Source: Podospora bellae-mahoneyi (taxonomy: Eukaryota; Ascomycota; Sordariomycetes; Sordariales; Podosporaceae). Taken from it: a DNA stretch of 64,000 nt. How positions within the stretch are numbered: the first letter of the stretch is position 1; every line of letters starts with the position of its first letter. A model generated the notes under the pieces. It was not told the origin of the DNA, searched no databases, and saw only the letters and a list, made by a program, of their open reading frames with translations. Of this stretch, positions 11,337 through 22,603 are shown piece after piece. The stretch is taken from contig NC_085884.1 of assembly GCF_035222275.1 (NCBI RefSeq), forward strand, positions 62,001 to 126,000, written 5' to 3'. A program made the translations under genes and the position numbers.

Positions 11337-13067
11337 ATGGCCGGACTCCGGGTCATTCCGGGATGCAGACGAGGCTTGCACTTTGGAGGTACCTGTGGAC
11401 GGAGGGTGACCTTGCAGACAACACGACAGTTAAGGCCACTAGGGCAGCCAGGAAGCAGCTGCCGACAATATTCTGCCACCACAGCATCAACACCTAATGG
11501 AAGAGGATGGGGCCGCAACGCATTCATTGCCTCAGGGGCACTGGGTCTCGTTGGATTCGGAGCAGGTGTCATGTTCGGCAAGGGATACTATGAATTAATG
11601 CAACCAAAGGCTGAATGGGATTTGAACACGCCGAATATCCCGAAGGCTATCACGTATGCCAACCGATTCGAGATGCTGCATGCTGCCGAGGAGATTGCCC
11701 GACTGATAGGCCAAGATTGTGTCAGTTACGACTCTGATGTGTTGGAACATCACGGACACTCTGACTGGTCTACTTCCAACTCCTCAGAAAGAGCCGTCGC
11801 TGTAGTCTTTCCTCGGACGACGGAGGATGTGTCTACCATCGCCCGGATATGCAGCAAACGCAAAGTCCCCATGGTCCCTTTTGGAGCTGGCTCGTCGGTT
11901 GAGGGCAACTTCAGCCAGCCTTATTCAGGAATCTGCATCGACTTCACCAATATGGACAAGGTGATATCGTTCCACCCGGAAGATATGGACGTGGTAGTCC
12001 AGCCAGGAGTAAACTGGGTCGATCTCAACAACAAGATTGCCCACACCAACCTCTTCGCGCCGATGGACCCCTCCCCCACAGCCACGGTCGGTGGCATGGT
12101 CTCAACTAACTGTTCTGGCACCAATGCCTTCCGCTACGGAACCATGAAAGACTGGGTCCTCAACCTCACCGTTGTCCTGCCTGACGGCCAAACCGTCAAG
12201 ACCCGTCGACGACCACGAAAGACATCGGCGGGGTACAATCTCACCTCGTTATTCGTCGGTGCAGAAGGGACTCTGGGTATGGTGACAGAAATCACCCTCA
12301 AACTCGCCCCTATACCGCAAGACACCTCCGTCGCCGTGATCCCCTTTCCCAGCATCAACGACGCCGCCGCAGCCGCCACCTCGCTCATCCGATCTGGCAT
12401 CTCCGGCCTTGCCGCTCTCGAAATCATGGACGACGCCCAGATGGCCATCCTCAACAAGCACGGCAGCGCCACCGTCCGCCAACGCCGCTGGCAGGAGAAG
12501 CCTACCCTGTTTATCAAATTCTCCGGCACCACCGAAGCAATCAAATCCGACATTTCACGCGTCTCATCCCTCGTGGCACCTTTCAATGCTCACCAGCTCA
12601 TCTTTGCCAGATCGAAAACGGAGGAATCCAATCTCTGGGCTGCGCGCAAAGAAGCCTTGTTCACCATGGTTAATATCCGCCCCGAGGGAACAGAAATGTG
12701 GTCTACCGACGTTGCGGTGCCCATCTCGCGGCTTGCCGAGATCATCACCTGGTCCAAAGAGGAGTGTTCCAAGCTGGGCATTTTTGCCAGCGTCATTGGA
12801 CATGTGGGGGATGGCAACTTTCATGTGGCTATGATGTACGACCCGAGGAATGCAGGGCAAAAGGAGGCAGTGGGGAAGACGGTCAAAGAGATGATGAAGA
12901 GGGCGTTGGAGATGGAGGGGACCGTGTCAGGGGAGCATGCTATTGGGATTGGCAAGAAGGGTAGCCTCAGGGACGAGTTGGGGGTGGAAACGATTGGGTT
13001 GATGAGGGCGTTGAAGAGGGCTGTGGATCCGGATTGGATTATGAACCCAGGGAAGGTGTTTGACTAG
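11337..13067 (+). CDS. DLD1: D-lactate dehydrogenase (cytochrome), mitochondrial
   Basis: Single exon, 576 aa, the usual length for the fungal enzyme. It oxidises D-lactate to pyruvate and passes electrons to cytochrome c. The N terminus (about 45 residues) is rich in Arg, Gly, Thr and Gln without acidic residues, as in a mitochondrial presequence. A hydrophobic stretch follows (about residues 62-82), matching an inner-membrane anchor. The FAD-binding PCMH fold shows P-F-G-A-G-S-S-V-E-G-N (about 181-191), D-P-S-P-T-A-T-V-G-G-M and the V-G-A-E-G-T-L-G segment. The C-terminal FAD-oxidase domain has GHVGDGNFH (about 488-496), whose histidines bind metal in the family, then EHAIGIGKK and the closing D-P-x-W-I-M-N-P-G-K. 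I base the symbol on this domain order; a glycolate-oxidase-like paralogue is less likely. Confidence 0.93.
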   Translation: MAGLRVIPGCRRGLHFGGTCGRRVTLQTTRQLRPLGQPGSSCRQYSATTASTPNGRGWGRNAFIASGALGLVGFGAGVMFGKGYYELMQPKAEWDLNTPNIPKAITYANRFEMLHAAEEIARLIGQDCVSYDSDVLEHHGHSDWSTSNSSERAVAVVFPRTTEDVSTIARICSKRKVPMVPFGAGSSVEGNFSQPYSGICIDFTNMDKVISFHPEDMDVVVQPGVNWVDLNNKIAHTNLFAPMDPSPTATVGGMVSTNCSGTNAFRYGTMKDWVLNLTVVLPDGQTVKTRRRPRKTSAGYNLTSLFVGAEGTLGMVTEITLKLAPIPQDTSVAVIPFPSINDAAAAATSLIRSGISGLAALEIMDDAQMAILNKHGSATVRQRRWQEKPTLFIKFSGTTEAIKSDISRVSSLVAPFNAHQLIFARSKTEESNLWAARKEALFTMVNIRPEGTEMWSTDVAVPISRLAEIITWSKEECSKLGIFASVIGHVGDGNFHVAMMYDPRNAGQKEAVGKTVKEMMKRALEMEGTVSGEHAIGIGKKGSLRDELGVETIGLMRALKRAVDPDWIMNPGKVFD

Positions 13068-13176
13068 CGTCGTTCTTTATCTCGCTCATATATATTAGGT
13101 AGTGGTATTTTTGGTTGCATAGGTAGGTACTGTTCGACACTCAAAGCTCGGGTATCATCGCGAAATGTCATATTCA

Positions 13177-13792
13177 TCACCTACACCCTGCCCTTAGTTG
13201 CCCAATGACCTCCTCTCCTACAAACACCGCCACAGTTCCGATCAAGACCCAGCCCCCGACATACCAAGCCCAGCCACCCACCACACCAACCACCAAGCCC
13301 CAGATTAAAACATCGAATACGCACGACGCAAAGCTCTGGCTCACTGCACCAGGACACACCTCAACCACAGACCGGCCGAACAGCAGCTGTTTTGCTTGCC
13401 AGAGCCCTATGATGGCCCTCCAGATTGCATACAGCGTAAAAACTGCCCAAACAGCATCTCGAAAAGTGGTGAAAGAGGGATTTTGGATTTTGAATGAGAC
13501 TTCGTATAGGATCGGGCTGAAATAGGTTTGCCACCGTGGTTAACGGTTTGTGGACGTAGTCTGGGTTGGGTTGGAATTCGACCGGCGGCATTGATACTTC
13601 GTGGTATAAATGTGTTGGTGGATGTAATACATTGGTAAACACTTTATTAGGGATGAATGGCGGGTAGCAAATCACATGGGAGTTCGGGTTCTTTCTATTA
13701 AATGCTGCCTGGGGGAACCACGCAATCCAGGAGACGTGCCAAGAGTCGAATGCCATCGAGACCTGCCAAGGTGGTACTAAGTTATCGAACAT
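13177..13792 (-). CDS. doubtful small membrane-protein gene, frame switches near 13520
   Basis: A minus-strand frame open from 13539 to the stop at 13177 encodes about 115 residues with two to three hydrophobic segments (around A-V-F-T-L-Y-A-I-W and L-I-W-G-L-V-V-G-V-V-G-G-W). It has no ATG. A second frame (13792 to 13361) overlaps it and could supply an upstream exon, with a possible CAG acceptor at 13517-13519, but I found no donor of matching phase. It may be a short spliced gene, a decayed gene or a chance frame. It lies between the 3' ends of D-lactate dehydrogenase and the sugar transporter. Confidence 0.28.
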
Positions 13793-13843
13793 CCATCCTA
13801 GCTACAACAAGACGCGCAATCTAATTATTGTCTTTCAGGTCAA

Positions 13844-15520
13844 CTAAGCCTTGTTTTCGCCATCGCGCGTGACAGTCTCAGCCAAACCAGGCTGCTCCCC
13901 CTTTTCTTTTCTAGCAATGACAGCCTCGATCTCGGCAGCCAAGCGAGACTCGCCCTTTCTGGTGTTCCACGGACGTGGCCCGTCCTTAGAGAACATGACC
14001 TCAATCTCCTCCAACGTCTTACCGCAGGTCTCTGGGTAAAACACCCAGAACCAGATCGCCGCGGCAACGCACAAGGCGCCAAAGATGATAAAGAGCTTCC
14101 AGGTAATGTTGACAAAAGCTGGTGGCGTGAACATGCCCAAGGCAAAGTTGAAGACCCAGTTGGACAGAGCCGCCATCGACATGCCTGTGGCACGGGTGCC
14201 GAGGGACCACACTTCAGCAGCGTAGATCCAGCATACTGGAGCCAGCGTAAGGGCGTACACCACGATCAGGAGATACGAGAAGGTGATGACAGTGTTGGCC
14301 GGGGCGCCCGAGTGAACAGCAATGACAATGTTGGCATTCGGGGGGTTGCCAACTCCACCAGGAACGTCGGTGTGGTTGCCACCCATGACACCGCCGATGA
14401 CAAAGTGGCAGAAGCCCATGCCAAGAGCTCCCCAGACAAGGAGAGTGCGACGGCCAGTCTTGTCAATGAAAAGCCTGTGAAGAGGTGTCAGTCTTTGTGT
14501 TGTTGACGACCAACGAGAAAGAACTTACCACATGACACCTGTAAAGATGATGAAGACGGCATACTGAATACCCGAAGTAACCATGGCCACATCGCCCTCC
14601 AACCCAGCCATCTGGGCGATATATGTCAGGTAATACACAATGACATTGGCACCAGCCAGTTGCTGCCACGCCTGTACCGTCGTTCCCGCCATGGTCCTCT
14701 TCCACATTCCATTCTTGAAGAACTTCCTCCACCCCTTTCCAGCCTCCCTCTCCGCATTCATGACTGTGACAATCTCTTCCCACTCGGCAATCACCCTCGG
14801 ATCCTCAATATTGCCATCCGCCTGGATGTTTGCCAGCGTCCGGATCGCTTCTTCATCTTTCCCCACTTTGGCCAACCATCTGGGGGACCGGGGCAGAAAG
14901 GGCAGCCCAATAATGAGGAGAACGCAAGGGATAAACTGCGTCCCCCACGCCGTCCGGAAGCTTGCCGTCCCCGGGATACTGGCACACGCATAGCCGATAA
15001 AGTACATGATCAAAATGCCAAACTCGATGGCGAGCTGCTGAATAATTACCAGACTCCCTCTCTTTTCCGCTTTGGCGATCTCGGCCAGGTACACGGGCAC
15101 CTGAGCAGACGTGATACCAACCGTGAATCCGTTGAACACTCTGCCCACGATCAGCTGGCCGACGTTTTGGCAGGCCACCTGCACAGATGTCCCAATAAGC
15201 CAGAATAAGCACGCAAACATGATGGAGTCCCTCCGGCCAATCTTGTCCGAGATGGGGCCTGCAACGGCAGAGCCGAGGACGGAGCCGGCGGCGAGGGCGG
15301 AACCGATGGCACCTTGGATGACGCCCGAGGGATTGTTGAAGTAGGTGATGTACTGGTTCGTGACGACGATGGCCGACATGGAAGAGATGTCGAAGCCGAA
15401 AAGGGCACCGCCCAGAGTGGCGATGATGGCCACGAGGTGGACATTGTAGATAGTGGGGAGCTTCATCTTGGGCATCCTGTCTAGGTGTCTGAGCCCCTTG
15501 GGTGCTGCTGATGGTGACAC
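13844..15520 (-). CDS. MFS sugar porter (hexose/pentose transporter type)
   Basis: Two exons: complement(join(13844..14474, 14529..15520)), 540 aa. The 54-nt intron is GTAAGT to CAG, phase 2. It has the sugar-porter pattern of 12 helices. The family marks are G-A-L-F-G-F-D-I-S in helix 1, D-K-I-G-R-R between helices 2 and 3, the V-P-V-Y-L-A-E-I-A-K signature after helix 4, P-R-S-P-R-W-L after helix 6, Q-Q-L-A-G-A-N-V-I-V-Y-Y in helix 7, D-K-T-G-R-R-T-L and P-E-T-C-G-K-T-L-E-E-I-E after helix 12. It should move monosaccharides across the plasma membrane by proton symport. The substrate cannot be read from sequence alone. Its nearness to the GH5 glucanase and D-lactate dehydrogenase fits carbon uptake. 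Confidence 0.92.
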
Positions 15521-16270
15521 ACAAGAGCTCAGGTGGGAATAAGCTTAAAAAAATGGAGGAACCACCAGGCTGGTCGATGGGAGCAGAGAAGGAAATTCTT
15601 AACGTTATCTATCTCGCCTCGCCATATGGAGGTCTGGATCGGCCGACCAATATTACCCTTTGCATCCTCGCATCCTCGCATCCTGCGTGAGGGGAGAGAC
15701 ATACAACCGTAGACGCGAGCCAATGCGGTCAGGCCGCTGCGACCAGGAAGAGGCATGGTTGATACAAGCAAGTTGAGCCGTTCTGGATGTTACCCTGATG
15801 GTCGTGCGTGCCTGTGGTCCAGGAAGCGTCAAGATGGTGGTGGAGCGAGGGAGGTTGGAGGAAATGACGAATCCCGCCAATCATGGGCCGGACCGTTGCG
15901 ACGCAGCGGAAGTATGCCGTGGCATACCGTTGAGACTGTGACTGTCAATGCACCGGGTTTCGCAGCCGTGATAGGCGCGCTTCTGACCCATGCTCGGGTG
16001 AATGTAGCATCGACGAGCAGGTCACTACCGCCTTCGGCAGTTTTATCGACGATACCTGACTTGCTGTCGATCGGTGGATGTGTCTCCAGGAATTTTCCCC
16101 GGCTTTTTTACCCCAACTTTGAGGTGGAGAGGTGGAGGCCTGATCACGGCGTGTTCAGTGTTTACTGTGTGGAGATGGAATGTGCCAAACCGGCGTCATA
16201 TTTTCTGATCAGACATGGCAGCTGGCTGCCTTTTTCCCGCAATACAAGATCCATCCGTCTACCTACATGA
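15521..16270. other. intergenic with short tandem repeat
   Basis: This is the upstream region of the sugar porter and the downstream region of the DHA1 transporter (both minus strand). The 8-bp unit gcatcctc is repeated about three times at 15662-15683. Open frames here show no domain. Confidence 0.5.
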
Positions 16271-17692
16271 TCAAGCGGCAGTGATGTACTGGCTGTGCGC
16301 TCGAATCCGCTTGCCATACTTGTACAACACCCACGGTACTGGAACCAACACGACGGAGATGAACCCCAACAAACTGCTGGCCCATCCGGTACCCAAAGAC
16401 GAGAATAGCTGCACGGTAAACAGAGGGAAGGCGCCTCCAAAGGCATACCTCAACAAACTGTTGGCACTGAGCGCACTCGCGCCGTGCAGCGAACCATACG
16501 AGTTCATAATGTACAGGGCACCGCTGCTGTACACCATGATGTTTCCCACAGCAAAGGGCACTGCGGCCACGACAGGGCTCGCCCAGTGTGTGCCTGCGTT
16601 GGCGGACCACCCGAACCAAAACAAACTGGCTGGGTTGAGGGCACTGCCCACCATGGCGCCGTAGAGACGGTGCTCAGGTGGCACTTTGCCAACCCCATAC
16701 TTGGTCTCCAATGCGGGATACGTGCGACGGTCAATGTAGACAACCCCAACGAATCCTACTACGCACCCCAGCGCGATGGAGAGAAATGTGAGGCCTTGCT
16801 GGCCCGGGGTGAAGTTGTAGTGGCCGCCAGGGCCAAAGATGTAGGGAAATGCGGCAAAGAAGCTGTAAAAAACGGCAAAGTTGAAGGCCATGTAGATGGT
16901 CATGAAGAGCACGATGGACTCGACAAAGAGCATCTTGAACGGCTTGAGAAGAATATGCTGGAGGATGGCGCGGGATGGCGGAGCGACCTTGGAGGACCGT
17001 GTGGGTGTTTTCTCGTTTCGCGTGCGCTTCTCCAGAATGATCTTTTTGTAGGTTTCGGACTGGGGAAGGGCGTACAGGTAGTTGAAGACGATCATGAAGA
17101 GGATAACCCATTGAAGCCATCGCCATCCCTTGGCCTCGATCAGGTAGCCGCCGACAACAGGCCCAAAGGCCGGCCCCAGAAAAGGCGAAACAAAGTAAAA
17201 AGGATACACGACGCCGGCGAGGGTGGGCCGCCAGAGATCGGCATTGGTGCCGCCGCCCACCGACACAACGGCACTGCCAAAGAAGCCAGCAAAGGTGCGG
17301 CAGACAATCAGGGTGACAAAGTTGGGAGCCAGTCCGGAGCCCAGGGTGAACAGGCCAAAGATGGGAACTGTCGTCAAATAGACGATCCTGCGGCCGTAGT
17401 TCTCGCTGACAGGGGCAGCAATGATGGCGCCGAGACCAAGGGCCCAGAGGAAGAGGGAGAGGCCGAGCAATGATTCGGTGCGGGACACGTTGAACTGCTG
17501 TGATATGTCGTTGGTACCCGAGGTGTAGACCGAGGAGGCAAAAGAGACGTTGACGCAGAGGAGGGCCGGAATGCTCGTCATGTAGAGACGCTTCCACAGG
17601 GGCCAGTTGTAGGGACAGTCGGCATCATCAGGGCCTGTCCAGTCCAGGTCAACCAAGTCGCGTGCCTGAGGCGCTCGGGAGGGGAGAGCCAT
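16271..17692 (-). CDS. MFS transporter, DHA1 (drug:H+ antiporter-1) type
   Basis: Single exon, 473 aa. It begins with a short cytoplasmic tail ending in D-D-P-x-N-W-P-L-W-K-R-like residues (here DDADCPYNWPLWKRLY), the usual lead-in of fungal DHA1 proteins. Twelve hydrophobic segments follow, with a longer basic loop in the middle (around K-R-T-R-N-E-K-T). Motif A-like residues appear as E-N-Y-G-R-R-I-V-Y between helices 2 and 3, and motif C-like as G-P-A-F-G-P-V-V-G-G-Y in helix 5. The group exports drugs, polyamines or small organic compounds by proton antiport. No biosynthetic cluster genes are next to it, so general export is more likely than a cluster role. Confidence 0.9.
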   Translation of the reverse strand: MALPSRAPQARDLVDLDWTGPDDADCPYNWPLWKRLYMTSIPALLCVNVSFASSVYTSGTNDISQQFNVSRTESLLGLSLFLWALGLGAIIAAPVSENYGRRIVYLTTVPIFGLFTLGSGLAPNFVTLIVCRTFAGFFGSAVVSVGGGTNADLWRPTLAGVVYPFYFVSPFLGPAFGPVVGGYLIEAKGWRWLQWVILFMIVFNYLYALPQSETYKKIILEKRTRNEKTPTRSSKVAPPSRAILQHILLKPFKMLFVESIVLFMTIYMAFNFAVFYSFFAAFPYIFGPGGHYNFTPGQQGLTFLSIALGCVVGFVGVVYIDRRTYPALETKYGVGKVPPEHRLYGAMVGSALNPASLFWFGWSANAGTHWASPVVAAVPFAVGNIMVYSSGALYIMNSYGSLHGASALSANSLLRYAFGGAFPLFTVQLFSSLGTGWASSLLGFISVVLVPVPWVLYKYGKRIRAHSQYITAA

Positions 17693-18253
17693 GGCGGTCG
17701 AGCGTAAAAGTAAGTGTCCTGGTAATGTGAGCAGTCCATGTTACCCACCTCACATCAAATACCTGTCGACGATGATTCATCCTGTCGGTCATTCCCGTTG
17801 CGTGCCCGGGTGTTGTTGGTTGACTGTCGACGTTCCCTGACGGAAGCCTGGCTTGATGCTGCTTGTGGGGACTCGGACGAGGGAGGAGCTTTGACCACTA
17901 CGAAAGACCAAGCTGTTGCACGTGACAGCGCATGATCCATGCCAACTCGGAAGGATCCTGGAAAGTCACTCACCCTCTTCCTCCCTCATCCTTACCACTG
18001 GCGACAATGAACAATGGCCGACCTCACAGCTGTCCCGGGCGAGCTGCCCAGAATGATATCCCATGAGCTCGAGGAACCATTTGACGATTCAACCTCCGTC
18101 GAAACATGCCTCGCTTAGGGTTATTACGCACCGGAAGGAAGTCGGGTAAATATCACGTGCCCGCGCGAAGGTTTCGCGAAGAGGGCCGTTTGCACAACAC
18201 GCCTCAGCCTCTGCTGTGTTGTTTGTCGTGGCAGCTCTCCAGCATCAACAACA
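17693..18253. other. intergenic, no gene recognised
   Basis: This is the divergent region between the DHA1 transporter (-) and the F-box/ankyrin pseudogene (+). The short frames present carry no feature I can name. Confidence 0.5.
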
Positions 18254-21200
18254 ATGGCTACCTTCATGAACCTGCCGAACGAGACCCTCGTCCACATTTG
18301 CAACAAGGTGCGCGATTTCGACACCCCCGCCGATGTCCTCAACACTCTGCGCCCTGTCCCGTACCGCCCACCGCCTCGCCATCGTTGCTGAAAGGCCCCT
18401 GTACAAAGTCGGAATAGAGAAATTCAAGACTCTTCCCCTGTCATGAGCTGCCCACACCGGCCAAACCGGCACTGCGTGTAAGGCGCTCGAATATGGCGCT
18501 GACCCCAATGCCTGCTTCCAATTTGCGTTCAAGGTCGAGTTCTGGGACAGGGTCGAGGATGCAATCCGGGCCGAAGAGCGTGAGAAGAGGGACCGTGAAC
18601 CGGTCGAAGATGCAGACGAGTCAGAGGTTACTGAACCGTGCAAGCGACATCTGACTCCCACCTTTATCCAGATTGATGCCCTGTTGCCCACCGGCTGCAC
18701 AACAGTCTCGAATAGCACCGCCCCTCTCCACAATGGCATTGACGCAAGAGTTGGGCCTGATGCTGACGTAGAAATGGCCGAGGGTAACGACGGCTCTTAC
18801 GACGAACCAGACGAAACACTAGACGACGATAGAGAGTGGCATTGGTCTCAACAAGGCCCGGCATGTGTGGAACAGCCCCAGGGTTCGTAAATACACAGGC
18901 TTGCACCTGGCCGCCAAGAGAGGGCACAACGATGTGATCAGTATCCTGTTGGACAATGGTGCCAATGTCGAAGCTCTGGCAGCGCGTTTCTGTTTGTGCT
19001 CCAAAATGGCACCATCTGGGAAAGGTTGGCCGCAGCTAGTTCTGGTGATGACGAGTTCCTGAGGCAGTGGTCACCGCTGCATGTGGCAATCCGTCACAAG
19101 AATCTTGACAAAGCCAAACTCCTGGTCTCCCGGGGTGCCGATGCCACGAGAGGCGCCAACGGTGGTTATACGGCCCTTCATCAACTGGCCTACGGAGGCC
19201 ACTTGGAGTTGCTTCAAGATATTCTGGACGGAAACAGGGCGGTCAATATCAACGTCGCAGACAAGCGAGGTCTCACACCCCTATACCATGCCGCCGTCCT
19301 CCACCAGGAGCCTGTTGTCTCTTTTCTGGTCGACTGTGGCGCCGCGGTTGACCCCCGCATAGAGATTCGTCTGGGCGAGGGCAAGAGAATCATCACAACG
19401 CCTCTCGGCGAGGCCTGCAGCATTGGCAACTTCCCGGCTGCGAAAATATTGCTGAATCTCGGTGCCGACATGACGCAACTGGCTACAGCACATTTGGCTG
19501 ACGGGAAACATATGAAGCTTCCACTGCCTACCCTCTGTTGCATGTACTCGCATGCTGACGCACTGGACGATCCATTGGAGGACGGCGACCAGGTTGCGGC
19601 GACACCCCAGTCTTGTGCTCGTACCGAGCCGGTCGAGCGACTTGTCAAAGGCGGCGTTCCTCACGAATGGACATTCAACAACAGGCGAAGGGCGTTTGCG
19701 CTTCGCCTAGCCGCCCGCAACTTGAGATGGGATGCCATTGTCGGCTTGTTGGAGGCTGGTGCCGACGTCAACGCGGCTGACGATCAGGGACAAACTGCGC
19801 TGATGGTTTTGCTTGGCAACTTTCGCTATACTCAACAATTTCCCGATCTAGTCGACAAACCCGAAAAGGTCGTTGGTCTACGACAACCTACAAGCGTTTG
19901 TGGCCTTTGGGGTCGAGGTCAATGCCCAAGACCACTCAGGGAAAACGGCTCTCCATCATTTCCTCAGGGCCTTTGCCGAGTGGCCCGATCGCCAGCGGAC
20001 AACCGAAAACGCAAAGGAGGTCCTCCAATTTCTTATGGAAGAGGGCGCAGACCCGCTTATTCGCGACAACAATGACGTTACGGCCTTTGAGACGGCGGTC
20101 AAATGCAAGCACGTCTGGGCTATCAACATGATGTCGCTCATGTGCAAACTCGACCCAAACATGTCGTTTGGTGGCCTAGACAAGGGACAAAGACTCTTTC
20201 TCGCCGCTGGGTGTGCTCATCAGTATAAAGCCTTATACAGGTATGACGAAGGGGAGCACCCCCCGGATGCCGACCACAATGAGCTCATGTCCTTGAGGGG
20301 GGCCCATGACATGATAATGGACATGGACCTGCTCGACCCTGACGATGATTTCCCAACAGGGCTCTGGGATGCCCAAAGTCGCTTCAAGGCAACCCAGGCG
20401 GTTAGTGAAGCGGTGATTGACACACTGCTCAATATGGATCTGTCCCATCACTTTACATCGTCCATGCCCTTCTTTCTGTGGTGTCTCCCTCCGGCGCACC
20501 GGTGGCATGTGCGGTCCTCGCACCAGCTCATCAAGCTCACTGTTGCCCGTGTCCTCTGCCGCGGTGGTGGCTTGAGTGTATCCCAGCTCGGCTCCGACCA
20601 GATCAAATCATTGGTCAAACGGTTACGGCGATGTCGGAATGGGACATGGTCTGCCATCTGCTGGACTCGGTCCCTGACCGCGAGATTGACAACATCGGCG
20701 GCGATCGGGAAACGCTGCTGTTTGCAATTCTAGCGCATAAAGAGATGACGGGCCGGACTTAGCTATGCCAGTTGCATCTCTAAGCTGGTCGAACGCGGGG
20801 CGGATTGCCATCGACTCATCGACTGCCAACACAACGGGTTTGCCATGAGTCCTCTGACGGGGGCATTGATGTACCAGAGCAGCCCATTGATACAGAGGCT
20901 GTTGGCCCTGCAGCCCATCAAGGACCACCCTGAGGCTGTCAACCAACCTTTCCTGTACCAGGCGGTCAGGCATCTGCTGGAGGCGGATCGTAGGTACAGC
21001 TATGCAGGGTACCAGACACCGGCCAAGTGCCACTGAGGTCCCAGCATAATCCAATTGGTGATGGAATCAGGGGCTGACACGGCCGTGACAACCGACATGT
21101 TACAGCGCCGACAGTTTATATGGAAATATTGTTGCTTGTTCAAAATCTTGAGTCCAGGTGTGAACATTCACCGCAGGAATAACCAGGGCGAGTCTGTGAT

Positions 21201-21375
21201 CAGTTACCTACGGCAACTACTGGGCCCCGGTGCCGATGAAGACCATGGTCAAAAGGAGGGAGTGATTGAGAACGGATTGGAGCATCTCAATAAACACTTT
21301 GCGACTGTGCTGGGCGAGGATGGACGTGAGACAATTGTATGGAAGGAGACGCCGTGCACAGGTCAGGCTGGTTAA
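18254..21375 (+). pseudogene. F-box/ankyrin-repeat protein, decayed
   Basis: The ATG at 18254 opens an F-box-like start (LPNETLVHICN). Ankyrin repeats follow over about 3 kb, including segments with T-G-L-H-L-A-A-K-R-G-H, S-P-L-H-V-A-I-R-H-K-N, Y-T-A-L-H-Q-L-A-Y-G-G-H, T-P-L-Y-H-A-A and K-T-A-L-H-H-F-L. The protein-like sequence moves between all three frames. I count about six frame changes (near 18343, 18840-18900, 18980-19050, 19870, 20600-20640 and 20750) and two in-frame stops, a TGA at 18444 where a Trp codon is likely and a TGA at 21034 where an Arg codon is likely. No splice signals explain these breaks. An intact homologue would be an adaptor of an SCF ubiquitin ligase or a related scaffold. 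The remaining repeats are still clear, so the decay looks fairly recent. Confidence 0.85.
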
Positions 21376-22603
21376 TGGTCCGGAATCAAGACTTTTTGCA
21401 TGGCGCTGGAAGATTTTGGATATATGATTGTGTATGAGAAACCCACCTAAACCCAAGCCAACGTCGTCGTCTGGTGAACTTGCGTGTGATGATGCAACGA
21501 GATGGGAATATTACATTTGTGTCGATTTTTGTCTTGGCATTCCTTTGTCACACCCAATCGACAGGTTACCCAAGTATGCTGCGGTTCTGAGGGTGGTCGT
21601 GCGGTCGATGGCCTTGAAACACTTGAAGGACGGGAGATCCAGCGCAGATTACTCGCCTACTCTGCTTCTGCCACACTCCCGCGCGTCTTGCTGCAGAATT
21701 CGGCGTAACGCGCGGCCCTCCCTGAGCTCTGATGGCGAACCAGACTGCCGGAAGCCCAGAGTGCCTGTGGAAAGTCGGGGCGGGCAGCGGGTAGCGAGTC
21801 CAAACGAATCAGTAGCTAAGACATCCGATCCACTGCACGGCTCCATGAACAAACGCTGGTGCCCATCTCCAGCTCCGCCGTAGGTGGACATGATCATCGA
21901 CGCTTTTGGAACCTCTTGATGACATGCCCGTTGGGACGGGATGCGGGGGGTTTGCGCAGTCAGGTGGTTTGTGGCGCGGGGGTGCTGCCGCGCCCTGTAG
22001 TGTTTGGTTGAGTCCATATTAGCGGCAGTCCCACGGCACCGTCTTTGGACGGACCCGGGAGCTTCATCAACTACCTATCCGGCCACCAGAAAGGTCCTGC
22101 ATCGTCAGCACCGGCCGCATATCGCTCTGTACGACACCGATATGAGGGGTATATTACTCCCGTCTTTTCCCTGTCTTCTTTCTGGGCTTCTCACCAGTGC
22201 GCAGTCGTTTGCATGAGAGGAGAACGTGACAGCAGCATCCACCGCCCAGAAGTAGCAACAACACCCCCGCCAAGCAGTTGAGACACAGGTGAAACATTGA
22301 AACAAGATCTTCTTCCTTGTCTCTCGCCTGGCAGCAGAAATAAATACCTTTGTTCGACCTACACAGCGGCCCCTTGGGTCTCTGTCTTTGAGGTCTTTTT
22401 TTTTGGGCAGTTTCTGCTTTGGCATACCACGAAGGGAGGAAGGATACATTCATTACGACCGACCGTTGACCGGTTGGCTGGCACAACATCCCATTTTGTT
22501 TCCTTTAGCCTATCTTTGAACTTCTTAATTCTGTCGTTTTTCACTCTCGATTCATGCTTTTACGGCCTTATCTCTATTAATACACCCCGAATAGTCATTA
22601 ATC
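21376..22603. other. intergenic and long 5' leader region
   Basis: About 1.2 kb between the pseudogene and the oxysterol-binding protein gene. Overlapping frames on both strands carry no domain. The last 300 bases are rich in T and C runs, typical for the promoter and leader of a well-expressed fungal gene. Confidence 0.5.

Noticed and set aside
16484-17473. Long open frame (329 codons) on the plus strand
   Set aside because: It lies antisense to the MFS transporter, has low-complexity polar content and no domain; a by-product of codon bias on the other strand.
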